64,000 nt of DNA from Schizochytrium sp. CCTCC M209059 (Eukaryota; Sar; Bigyra; Thraustochytrida; Thraustochytriidae), in the NCBI GenBank assembly GCA_000818945.1, contig KN805372.1, positions 97,214 through 161,213 of the forward strand. Reading direction: 5' to 3'. This document shows, one piece after another, positions 1 through 8,870 of this stretch (its first letter is position 1; every line of letters starts with the position of its first letter). The notes under the pieces were generated by a model that saw only the letters and a program-made list of their open reading frames with translations, was not told the DNA's origin and did no database searches. The position numbers and the translations under genes were made by a program.

Positions 1-141
1 AATATTGTCATTGATAGTTCCGGGGATGTCAAGCTCATTGATCTAGGGCGCGCACACAAGCTACTGAGCCCGGCCCAGGCATCTGACGAGCTCAAGATCG
101 TGAGGGAAACATTAGTTCCGCAGCTGAAAAATATTGTTTGA
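1..141 (+). CDS. 3' end of atypical small protein kinase (partial, upstream copy)
   Basis: This is the terminal 46 codons of a kinase-like gene whose body lies upstream of the window. It is read in frame from base 1 and stops at TGA 139-141. It matches 5762-5873 of the nearly complete copy except at two positions, both amino-acid changing: V for I at base 28 and A for G at base 74. It keeps the strand before the metal-binding motif and the DLG motif (a DFG variant). It also supplies the C terminus that is lost in the N gap of the next copy: after the last residues shared with that copy there are only nine more codons. The paralogy is seen directly; kinase identity rests on the complete copy. 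Confidence 0.7.
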   Translation, partial: NIVIDSSGDVKLIDLGRAHKLLSPAQASDELKIVRETLVPQLKNIV

Positions 142-670
142 TTCTTGGACTATCATAGTTCTTGCGAGGCAAGGTGCTATCGCGGAGTGGGTTTTGGCGC
201 CGTGCATGTTTGGATTTTCTACTATACTTTGCGTTGTATGTAGCGTCTCCTTTCGTTCGGGAGACACCGTAAGTTTTATTTTTCGTTTGGTTTTTTATTA
301 TAACATCGCCGGTTGCTTGCCGCGTCGTGTCCGCCCGCATCGCACGCAGGCAGGCTGGCGAGGCGGGGCGGGCAGGCCAGCTCTTGCTCCCATCGCGCTG
401 GTCGACGGCGCGCAGCGCCGGGCGGTCGCGTCGCCGGCCCGCGTGCGCGGCGTCCCTCGGTCGGTCGGCGGTAGGGCTTCGCGGCTCGCGGTCGGCCGGG
501 TCTCGGGCGAAAAAAGATACAAATCGCCGGGCTGACGGCAGAGAGGGCAGGGCACTAAGGAGGAGACGAAGCGGCCAAGAACGCGGAGAGCAGAGCAGAA
601 AGGAGAAACAAACTCACAACCCGAAAGCTTCAAGATCGTCGCCAGGGACCGACCGCGCGAGAGGAGCCAG

Positions 671-1235
671 GTAGGTGCGAGCGGACGGCGCGAGGGGGTT
701 TTGTCTGGCGTGCGCGTGTGCGTGTGCGTGTGCGTGTGCGTGTGCGTGTGCGTGTGCGTGTGCGTGTGCGTGTGCGACAAGCGTGATGGGGTGAGCGAGA
801 AGGAGGAGGAGGATGGATGACGAGGAACGTCTGAGGATGAGCGGATGGACGATGTCGGGCACAAGACGTCGACGAAGACGAGGATGAGGATGAGGACGAC
901 GTGGGCGACGACAAGGGCGCTGCCGCCGTTAACGGCAACGACGACGACGACGGCAATGACGTTGACGACAATGACCGAGATGTGGGGAGAATACAGAAGG
1001 GGGAGGGGGTAATGATAGTGGTGAGCTGCGATGCTCTGCTGAGAGCGACCACAAGCACGACAAAGGTGTCACTGCCGTAGATGGCAAGGAGGGGGGGAAT
1101 ATCAAGAAGCAAAAGGGCTTGCGACGGCGGGGAGCGCGGATTATGAAGGCCATCCTATGTGTATATGTGTGTTGTCGTGCGATACTGACTGACATGTGAC
1201 CTGGGAAAAATAAATAATTCTATCCAATGACGCAG
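671..1235 (+). other. Possible 5' UTR intron of transaldolase gene
   Basis: A GTAGGT donor follows CCAG at 671. A pyrimidine-poor but acceptable CGCAG acceptor ends at 1235, 31 bases before the transaldolase ATG. If used, the hexanucleotide array sits inside a leader intron and is removed from the mRNA. This is splice-consensus inference only; the equivalent acceptor in copy 2 is at about 6958, while its donor would fall in or before the N gap. Confidence 0.3.
713..775. repeat. (GTGTGC)n hexanucleotide array, short allele
   Basis: About 10-11 uninterrupted GTGTGC units of alternating purine and pyrimidine. The copy at 5951-6494 is about 90 units. Alternating GT/GC tracts are known to favour Z-DNA. 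Confidence 0.95.
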
Positions 1236-1266
1236 GAACCAAGCCGAAAAACCACCACCAGAAAAG

Positions 1267-2420
1267 ATGTCGGAACCCGCCGCGAAGAAGCAGAAGACGG
1301 AGCAGACGCAGCTCGACCAGCTCAAGGACATGACCGTGGTCGTTGCCGACACCGGCGACTTCCAGATGATCAAGAAGTTCAAGCCCGTCGACGTAAGTTT
1401 TGAATCTTGAAATACATCCCGGTTTCGAAATGGAAACAACAACACATTCAACCGCGCTGCGTGCGAAATCAAAATTCGTGTCTAACCTTAGAACGCTCGC
1501 TCACTCACGCGCTTGCCACGTGGGCAATAATAATATGAATCGCACAGGCAACCACCAACCCGAGCCTGATCCTCAAGGCATCCAAGATGCCCGAGTATAA
1601 GGCCAAGGTGACTGACGCCATCGAGTACGCCAAGAAGGAGTACAAGGGTGATGACGAGGACGAGCGCCTTGGCGTCATTCTGGACCGCGTGTGCGTGGAG
1701 TTCGGCCTCGAAATCCTCAAGGTCGTCGATGGCCTCGTGTCCACGGAGGTCGACGCGCGCCTGAGCTTTGACGCCGAGGGCTCAGTGAAGCGTGCCAAGC
1801 GTATCATTGACATGTATGAGGCCGAGGGCATCAAGCGCGATCGCATTCTTATCAAGCTCGCCTCGACGTGGGAGGGCATCCAGGCTGCCAAGGAACTTGC
1901 CAAGGAGGGCATCAACTGCAACCTTACCCTCCTGTTCTCCTTTTGCCAGGCCGTTGCCTGCGCTGAGGCCGATGTGGCGCTCATCAGCCCCTTTGTCGGC
2001 CGCATTCGCGACTGGTACCAAAAGAAGTACGACAAGGTTTACGAGGCCGCCGAGGACCCGGGCGTTCTTTCGGTGCAGAAGATCTACAACTACTACAAGA
2101 AGTACGGTTACAAGACTGTCGTGATGGGCGCCTCTTTCCGTAGCAAGGAGGAGATCATCGAGCTTGCCGGCTGCGACAAGCTCACCATCGGCCCCAACTG
2201 GCTCGAGGATCTTGAAAACACCAAGGAGCAGATGGAAGTCAAACTGAGCCCCGAGCAGGCCAAGGACGCCGACGTCGGCCCCAAGCTCGAGCTCGACGAG
2301 AAGACCTTTCGCTGGATGCTCAACGAGGACAGCATGGCCACCGAGAAGCTTGCCGAGGGCATCAAGAACTTTGCTGCCGACATTGTCAAGCTCGAGGACC
2401 TCGTCAAGTCCCTCATGTAA
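1267..2420 (+). CDS. TAL: Transaldolase, copy 1
   Basis: Transaldolase moves a dihydroxyacetone unit between sugar phosphates in the non-oxidative pentose phosphate pathway, in the cytosol. Exon 1 is 1267-1392 (42 codons) and exon 2 is 1548-2420, joined across a 155-bp GTAAGT...CACAG intron. Splicing restores the family N terminus: VVADTGDF, then KPVD|ATTNPSLIL. The product is 332 residues, normal for the class I family (about 315-340). The Schiff-base lysine is Lys145 in the motif ILIKLASTW, followed by NLTLLFS and the conserved Arg in SPFVGRI. No transit peptide is evident. The start is the first ATG of exon 1, preceded by AAAAG. HCF101 follows in the same orientation after about 0.7 kb. 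An identical copy lies at 6990-8143. Confidence 0.97.
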
Positions 2421-3147
2421 GGCTCGGCCTTTACATTTCTCCCTCTTGCCATCTCCCGGCACTGACCTTGGCCTAGTAGCCCTTCCCTTCCAACCCTTCT
2501 CCTTACTCCTCATCCCTCCCTCACCCCCTTTCGGGCTCTTTACTCTCTTTTTGCAACTTAGCAAGCAAGCAAGCAAGCAAGCACGTAATACTACGTAAGC
2601 GAGCTCTTTCTCCTCTTTCCTCTTCATCTCTTCTTGGTTGGCCAAATGCTCTTCGCATGGATGTCAGTCAGTCTTGACGCCTGTTTCCTGGCATGCCCAT
2701 TGTTTACTTGCTTTCTGTGCTCTGCCAACTTTTTAGCCAGAGTAGTACGTAGCGCACCAAGCTCACTGGCAGCGTGCTTCGGCTGGAATTGACCTGTTCT
2801 CCCTTCTCCGACTTTGGGGCTTCTTCTTCTTCTTCTTCTTCTTCTTCTTCCTCTTCTCCTCCTTCTTCTTGTGTTCTCTCTCTCTCTCCCTCCCTCCCTC
2901 CCTCCAAGCTCTGATGCTGGCAGTGCCTGCCTGTCTCTAAAGCTTTTCGTCGGCACTGTTCGCCGCCTTCCAAGAAGTCCGTGAAGTTGGTTTGGTGCTC
3001 GTGTTCTGTGCTGCGAAAAAAGCAGGGGCACAAACAGAGCTGCAGCAGCAGCCGCAGCAGCAGCAGCAGCAGCAGCAGCTGCAGGCAGATCGGAGTCGCG
3101 CCACGCCGAGAGACGAAACGGAAGTCACGTCGCGCGGCAGAGAGACG
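2421..3147. other. Transaldolase-HCF101 spacer, copy 1
   Basis: Intergenic and presumed UTR sequence with no protein gene that I support. It contains AAGC tetranucleotide repeats near 2560-2582, a (CTT)n tract near 2820-2850, CT and CTCC tracts near 2878-2905, and a CAG run at 3042-3080. The long frame crossing the CAG run has no ATG before 3148, so the CAG run is probably 5' UTR. Confidence 0.6.
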
Positions 3148-4848
3148 ATGGCAGCGGGAGCGAGAGCAGCTGCGGCGACGCGTCGCGCGGGTCTGCTACT
3201 GGGCCAGCATGGGCCCGCTCGAGGCGCGCTCGCCATGCCGCTGGCCCCCGCGGCGTCGAGGCAACTGCACGTGTTGACGTGGCAACGCGCGCAAGGCCTG
3301 CAGCGGGGCGGATGGACTGCGCAGGCGACGAGGACTGCCTTGCAGGCCTCGACGCAGCAAAACCCGCTTGCTGCGCTCTCGGGACGCCGTGGGCTCGCCT
3401 CCTCGCCGCGCGATGCCGCGGCCTTCGAAGACGAGGCGCTCGAGCTCCTGCGCGCCGTCAAGGTGGAGGACGGCGACCAGGACGTCGTGACCGCCGGCAT
3501 GGTGCGCGACCTCAGGGTCGACCCGGAGTCCGGCATTTTGCGCTTCTCGTTGACCACCAACAGTAGTGAGGTGCGCGCGGCTTGCGAGAACCGTCTCATG
3601 GGTGAACAGGAGCGACCCGCCTGGCTCCTTCGGGCGCCCGTCATCACCGTGCGCCCCAACAGCAGAGGAAGCGCTCGCGTGTCTTCTGGCCGTGGCATCG
3701 AGGGCGTCAAGCGAATTGTGGCCGTGTCGAGTGGCAAGGGAGGCGTTGGCAAGTCCACTGTGGCGGTCAATCTTGCCTTTGCGCTCAGCGAGAATTATGC
3801 TGTAGGTCTTTTGGATGCGGATGTCTACGGCCCCAGCCTGCCCACGATGATGGTCGAGCCTGGCGCCGAGTGGGCCGTGCGCCAGACCCCTGATGGCCGC
3901 CTCATGGAGCCCGTACAATTCCACGGCATCAAGTGCATGTCGTATGGTTTTGTTGCGCCCGGGACCGGCGGCCGTGGCCGCGGCGTTGACCCGAAGAACG
4001 CATTTGCCCAGCTCGCCGCATCCGCGCGCTCTGGCACGGGCGCGGCCGCCATGCGCGGGCCCATGGTCTCCAATGTCATCACTCAACTCGCTACGCAAAC
4101 CGATTGGGGCGACCTCGACGTTCTTGTGATTGACATGCCTCCAGGCACGGGCGACATCCACATTACGCTTGGCCAGCAGCTTAAAATTGATGGTACCGTC
4201 ATTGTCACCACCCCGCAACTGCTCAGTTTTGTCGATGTCATCAAGGGTCTCGAATTGTATCAAAAGCTCGACGTTCCCACGATTGGCGTGGTGGAGAACA
4301 TGGCCTACTTTGACGGCGACGATGGAAAGCGCTACATGCCATTTGGACCCGGCCATCGCGATGAGCTCGTCGCGGGTCTCGGTATCCAAAATGCCGTCAC
4401 GTTGCCGATTCTTGCCAACGCCTCTGCCTGCGCCGACTCGGGTACGCCGTTTACACGGGCTCACCTCGACTCTGAAGTCGCGCAGACCTACCGCAAGCTC
4501 GCAGAAGGAGTCATGGCTGAGATTACTGCGCAGTCGCACCCGGACGCCATCAAGTCGAGCACGCTCAAATACAATGCAGATAACAACATGATTGTGGCGC
4601 GATTTATCATGTCGAACGGGGCCGCAGAATACCGAATTCCGCCGCTCGAGCTGCGCCGCCGACTGCGCCGCGTGGACGACATGCTTGGCAAGGACGCCAA
4701 GGATCTCGACGAGAACCTTCATCCGGTCTCCATCGAGAACATGGGTAACTACGCTGCCTCGATTGTTTGGTCTGATGGCCACGACGCGTCCATTTACCCT
4801 TTTCAGGACGTCCGTGAGGCGTGCAAGGAATTTGAATTAACCCCCTAA
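3148..4848 (+). CDS. HCF101: HCF101-type Mrp/NBP35 P-loop Fe-S cluster carrier, copy 1
   Basis: This is a P-loop scaffold/carrier that delivers [4Fe-4S] clusters to target proteins. The product is 566 residues from the first ATG of the frame. Order: an Arg/Ala-rich, acid-poor N terminus of about 90 residues that looks like a transit peptide; a MIP18/DUF59 domain (about 94-165); the Mrp ATPase with deviant Walker A SSGKGGVGKST near 194-204, LLDADVYGPS and VIDMPPGTGD; and a C-terminal DUF971 domain (about 474-562, GNYAASIVWSDGH). Three domains in this order define HCF101. As in plant HCF101, the CxxC of Ind1/NUBPL is absent: the ENMAYF segment continues with D/G/K residues. In plants HCF101 serves photosystem I; no plastid function can be claimed here, and the target compartment (mitochondrion or relict plastid) is open. 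An identical copy lies at 8871-10571. Confidence 0.93.
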   Translation: MAAGARAAAATRRAGLLLGQHGPARGALAMPLAPAASRQLHVLTWQRAQGLQRGGWTAQATRTALQASTQQNPLAALSGRRGLASSPRDAAAFEDEALELLRAVKVEDGDQDVVTAGMVRDLRVDPESGILRFSLTTNSSEVRAACENRLMGEQERPAWLLRAPVITVRPNSRGSARVSSGRGIEGVKRIVAVSSGKGGVGKSTVAVNLAFALSENYAVGLLDADVYGPSLPTMMVEPGAEWAVRQTPDGRLMEPVQFHGIKCMSYGFVAPGTGGRGRGVDPKNAFAQLAASARSGTGAAAMRGPMVSNVITQLATQTDWGDLDVLVIDMPPGTGDIHITLGQQLKIDGTVIVTTPQLLSFVDVIKGLELYQKLDVPTIGVVENMAYFDGDDGKRYMPFGPGHRDELVAGLGIQNAVTLPILANASACADSGTPFTRAHLDSEVAQTYRKLAEGVMAEITAQSHPDAIKSSTLKYNADNNMIVARFIMSNGAAEYRIPPLELRRRLRRVDDMLGKDAKDLDENLHPVSIENMGNYAASIVWSDGHDASIYPFQDVREACKEFELTP

Positions 4849-4924
4849 ACACAGTACTTTATTATAAAAGATAGGTACATAGTCCCGTAGTTCTAAGACT
4901 CACGTCACTTCGTTTCCGGTTGGC

Positions 4925-5873
4925 ATGGGGCATATGGCCGATCCCGAAAACGTACAGACAAAGCACTTCTTCTTCGTCTCTGTCGGGTCGCGTCCGCGCA
5001 CCGTCTACGTCACGGACGCGTTCTACCCAGAGCAAGACGACAACATTCACCGTAATCCGAACCGCATGGCTCTGAGCCACGCGACTCTGCTCTTCTATGC
5101 GCACGCCCTCGGTGAGCACGTGCGTGGCCAGCCACGGAAACCATTTTGGAACTGGTTCGACTGTCCGAATGTACAAGGTGCTGAAGAAGACGCGCGATTC
5201 GATGACACACCTCAGGGGGGCAGCGATGGAAGTGACAACGGCTCAGATAATGCCACCGACGTACAGGCCATGTACGAGCAAGACGTGCAGGCTCTTTTCG
5301 GGCAGAGACTCAAGCTCGTTGCCGACGACGGCTCGCGCTCCATCGAGCTCGATCTGGGGGAGCGGTACTGGATAAAGCACGAAGGTACGGACGTGCTGTG
5401 CAGCGCCGGGCTTGGCATGGGCAACGTCGATGTTGAGGGTCGCCGGTGCTTTTTGAAGACGGTGTCACTCGACGCCAAGTCCGCGAACCGCGAACTGCTA
5501 CACGAAGCGCAGGTCTACAAGGAGCCCAACCACCTCCAGGGCGGCGTTCTGCCAAAACTCGTCCTACATGGCCAGGACGCGTTCTTTGCAATCCGGGGCG
5601 TGCTTACGACACAGGAAGGTGTGGCCTTGAGCGCTGGTGGCTCGAAAGTGGCACAGCGCATCTCGCTCTCCGGAGGACTTGAGACTCTCACCAACAAGAT
5701 TGAGGGGGCGCTGAGTGAGCTCCACACGGCCGGGTATTTGCACGGAGACGTGGCACTACGTAATATTGTCATTGATAGTTCCGGGGATATCAAGCTCATT
5801 GATCTAGGGCGCGCACACAAGCTACTGAGCCCGGGCCAGGCATCTGACGAGCTCAAGATCGTGAGGGAAACAT
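4925..5873 (+). CDS. Atypical small protein kinase (C-terminal codons lost in gap)
   Basis: This is an uncharacterised kinase-fold protein of about 325 residues if its end matches the copy at 1-141; 316 codons are visible before the N gap. Residues 1-100 are not recognised. The kinase part shows a Lys in CFLKTVS (VAIK equivalent), a Glu in NRELLHEAQ (helix C), the catalytic loop HGDVALRN near 271-278, and IDLGRA (DLG for DFG). Only about 30 residues follow DLG, so the usual C-lobe helices are almost absent, as in Bud32-like or effector-associated minimal kinases. Membership of a named family is not established. The start is ATG 4925; ATG 4934 is an alternative. The gene spans the duplication junction at 4990/4991. 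Confidence 0.7.
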
Positions 5874-5950
5874 NNNNNNNNNNNNNNNNNNNNNNNNNNN
5901 NNNNNNNNNNNNNNNNNNNNNNNNNNNNNNNNNNNNNNNNNNNNNNNNNN
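5874..5950. other. Assembly gap (77 N)
   Basis: A run of N joins the kinase 3' end directly to the hexanucleotide array. By comparison with copy 1 about 600 bp of unique sequence (kinase stop, GC-rich spacer, transaldolase leader) should lie here, so the gap length is probably an underestimate. Confidence 0.95.
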
Positions 5951-6494
5951 GCGTGTGCGTGTGCGTGTGCGTGTGCGTGTGCGTGTGCGTGTGCGTGTGC
6001 GTGTGCGTGTGCGTGTGCGTGTGCGTGTGCGTGTGCGTGTGCGTGTGCGTGTGCGTGTGCGTGTGCGTGTGCGTGTGCGTGTGCGTGTGCGTGTGCGTGT
6101 GCGTGTGCGTGTGCGTGTGCGTGTGCGTGTGCGTGTGCGTGTGCGTGTGCGTGTGCGTGTGCGTGTGCGTGTGCGTGTGCGTGTGCGTGTGCGTGTGCGT
6201 GTGCGTGTGCGTGTGCGTGTGCGTGTGCGTGTGCGTGTGCGTGTGCGTGTGCGTGTGCGTGTGCGTGTGCGTGTGCGTGTGCGTGTGCGTGTGCGTGTGC
6301 GTGTGCGTGTGCGTGTGCGTGTGCGTGTGCGTGTGCGTGTGCGTGTGCGTGTGCGTGTGCGTGTGCGTGTGCGTGTGCGTGTGCGTGTGCGTGTGCGTGT
6401 GCGTGTGCGTGTGCGTGTGCGTGTGCGTGTGCGTGTGCGTGTGCGTGTGCGTGTGCGTGTGCGTGTGCGTGTGCGTGTGCGTGTGCGTGTGCGT
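5951..6494. repeat. (GTGTGC)n hexanucleotide array, expanded
   Basis: About 90 units (544 bp) with no interruption visible, ending in GTGGCGGACAAGCG, against GTGCGACAAGCG in copy 1. The frames that run through it encode only Val-Cys, Val-Arg, His-Thr or Ala-His repeats and are not genes. Confidence 0.97.
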
Positions 6495-6989
6495 GGCGGA
6501 CAAGCGTGATGGGGTGAGCGAGAAGGAGGAGGAGGATGGATGACGAGGAACGTCTGAGGATGAGCGGATGGACGATGTCGGGCACAAGACGTCGACGAAG
6601 ACGAGGATGAGGATGAGGACGACGTGGGCGACGACAAGGGCGCTGCCGCCGTTAACGGCAACGACGACGACGACGGCAATGACGTTGACGACAATGACCG
6701 AGATGTGGGGAGAATACAGAAGGGGGAGGGGGTAATGATAGTGGTGAGCTGCGATGCTCTGCTGAGAGCGACCACAAGCACGACAAAGGTGTCACTGCCG
6801 TAGATGGCAAGGAGGGGGGGAATATCAAGAAGCAAAAGGGCTTGCGACGGCGGGGAGCGCGGATTATGAAGGCCATCCTATGTGTATATGTGTGTTGTCG
6901 TGCGATACTGACTGACATGTGACCTGGGAAAAATAAATAATTCTATCCAATGACGCAGGAACCAAGCCGAAAAACCACCACCAGAAAAG

Positions 6990-8143
6990 ATGTCGGAACC
7001 CGCCGCGAAGAAGCAGAAGACGGAGCAGACGCAGCTCGACCAGCTCAAGGACATGACCGTGGTCGTTGCCGACACCGGCGACTTCCAGATGATCAAGAAG
7101 TTCAAGCCCGTCGACGTAAGTTTTGAATCTTGAAATACATCCCGGTTTCGAAATGGAAACAACAACACATTCAACCGCGCTGCGTGCGAAATCAAAATTC
7201 GTGTCTAACCTTAGAACGCTCGCTCACTCACGCGCTTGCCACGTGGGCAATAATAATATGAATCGCACAGGCAACCACCAACCCGAGCCTGATCCTCAAG
7301 GCATCCAAGATGCCCGAGTATAAGGCCAAGGTGACTGACGCCATCGAGTACGCCAAGAAGGAGTACAAGGGTGATGACGAGGACGAGCGCCTTGGCGTCA
7401 TTCTGGACCGCGTGTGCGTGGAGTTCGGCCTCGAAATCCTCAAGGTCGTCGATGGCCTCGTGTCCACGGAGGTCGACGCGCGCCTGAGCTTTGACGCCGA
7501 GGGCTCAGTGAAGCGTGCCAAGCGTATCATTGACATGTATGAGGCCGAGGGCATCAAGCGCGATCGCATTCTTATCAAGCTCGCCTCGACGTGGGAGGGC
7601 ATCCAGGCTGCCAAGGAACTTGCCAAGGAGGGCATCAACTGCAACCTTACCCTCCTGTTCTCCTTTTGCCAGGCCGTTGCCTGCGCTGAGGCCGATGTGG
7701 CGCTCATCAGCCCCTTTGTCGGCCGCATTCGCGACTGGTACCAAAAGAAGTACGACAAGGTTTACGAGGCCGCCGAGGACCCGGGCGTTCTTTCGGTGCA
7801 GAAGATCTACAACTACTACAAGAAGTACGGTTACAAGACTGTCGTGATGGGCGCCTCTTTCCGTAGCAAGGAGGAGATCATCGAGCTTGCCGGCTGCGAC
7901 AAGCTCACCATCGGCCCCAACTGGCTCGAGGATCTTGAAAACACCAAGGAGCAGATGGAAGTCAAACTGAGCCCCGAGCAGGCCAAGGACGCCGACGTCG
8001 GCCCCAAGCTCGAGCTCGACGAGAAGACCTTTCGCTGGATGCTCAACGAGGACAGCATGGCCACCGAGAAGCTTGCCGAGGGCATCAAGAACTTTGCTGC
8101 CGACATTGTCAAGCTCGAGGACCTCGTCAAGTCCCTCATGTAA
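6990..8143 (+). CDS. TAL: Transaldolase, copy 2
   Basis: Exon 1 is 6990-7115, the intron 7116-7270, and exon 2 7271-8143. The 332-residue product is identical to copy 1, including Lys145 and the intron. If both copies are real, gene dosage for this pentose phosphate enzyme is doubled. Its upstream leader differs: the spacer that precedes the hexanucleotide array in copy 1 is missing or hidden in the gap, so its promoter may differ from copy 1. Confidence 0.96.
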
Positions 8144-8870
8144 GGCTCGGCCTTTACATTTCTCCCTCTTGCCATCTCCCGGCACTGACCTTGGCCTAGT
8201 AGCCCTTCCCTTCCAACCCTTCTCCTTACTCCTCATCCCTCCCTCACCCCCTTTCGGGCTCTTTACTCTCTTTTTGCAACTTAGCAAGCAAGCAAGCAAG
8301 CAAGCACGTAATACTACGTAAGCGAGCTCTTTCTCCTCTTTCCTCTTCATCTCTTCTTGGTTGGCCAAATGCTCTTCGCATGGATGTCAGTCAGTCTTGA
8401 CGCCTGTTTCCTGGCATGCCCATTGTTTACTTGCTTTCTGTGCTCTGCCAACTTTTTAGCCAGAGTAGTACGTAGCGCACCAAGCTCACTGGCAGCGTGC
8501 TTCGGCTGGAATTGACCTGTTCTCCCTTCTCCGACTTTGGGGCTTCTTCTTCTTCTTCTTCTTCTTCTTCTTCCTCTTCTCCTCCTTCTTCTTGTGTTCT
8601 CTCTCTCTCTCCCTCCCTCCCTCCCTCCAAGCTCTGATGCTGGCAGTGCCTGCCTGTCTCTAAAGCTTTTCGTCGGCACTGTTCGCCGCCTTCCAAGAAG
8701 TCCGTGAAGTTGGTTTGGTGCTCGTGTTCTGTGCTGCGAAAAAAGCAGGGGCACAAACAGAGCTGCAGCAGCAGCCGCAGCAGCAGCAGCAGCAGCAGCA
8801 GCTGCAGGCAGATCGGAGTCGCGCCACGCCGAGAGACGAAACGGAAGTCACGTCGCGCGGCAGAGAGACG
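8144..8870. other. Transaldolase-HCF101 spacer, copy 2
   Basis: Same content as 2421-3147: AAGC, CTT and CTCC tracts and a CAG run. No gene supported. Confidence 0.6.

Larger units (their letters stand above)
142..1266. other. Kinase-transaldolase spacer, copy 1
   Basis: No convincing protein gene. It holds the 3' flank of the kinase, a very GC-rich stretch (about 300-530), a purine-rich stretch (540-670) that could be the transaldolase leader, a GTGTGC array, and an Asp/Glu-rich open stretch (about 865-1000) without an ATG. Long frames here on the minus strand are simply translated repeats. Confidence 0.6.
776..4990. repeat. Segmental duplication, copy 1
   Basis: This 4215-bp block recurs at 6499-10713 with a constant offset of 5723. 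I saw no base difference in the stretches I compared, and both encoded proteins are identical between copies. It carries the transaldolase leader, transaldolase, the HCF101-type gene and the first 22 kinase codons. The homology continues on the far side of the hexanucleotide array (1-112 against 5762-5873), so the true unit is about 5.7 kb. Confidence 0.95.

Noticed and set aside
1782..2645. 287-residue frame antisense to transaldolase (and its copy at 7505-8368)
   Set aside because: Shadow of a strongly biased coding strand; Leu/Val-rich product with no domain.
2992..3147. N-terminal polyQ extension of the HCF101-type protein
   Set aside because: The frame is open but begins with TTG; the first ATG is 3148, which also gives a better transit peptide.
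3196..4782. 528-residue frame antisense to HCF101 (and its copy at 8919-10505)
   Set aside because: Opposite a well-conserved gene; no start context, no recognisable domain.
5953..6543. Long open frames through the hexanucleotide array on both strands
   Set aside because: They encode only dipeptide repeats and owe their length to a stop-free repeat.
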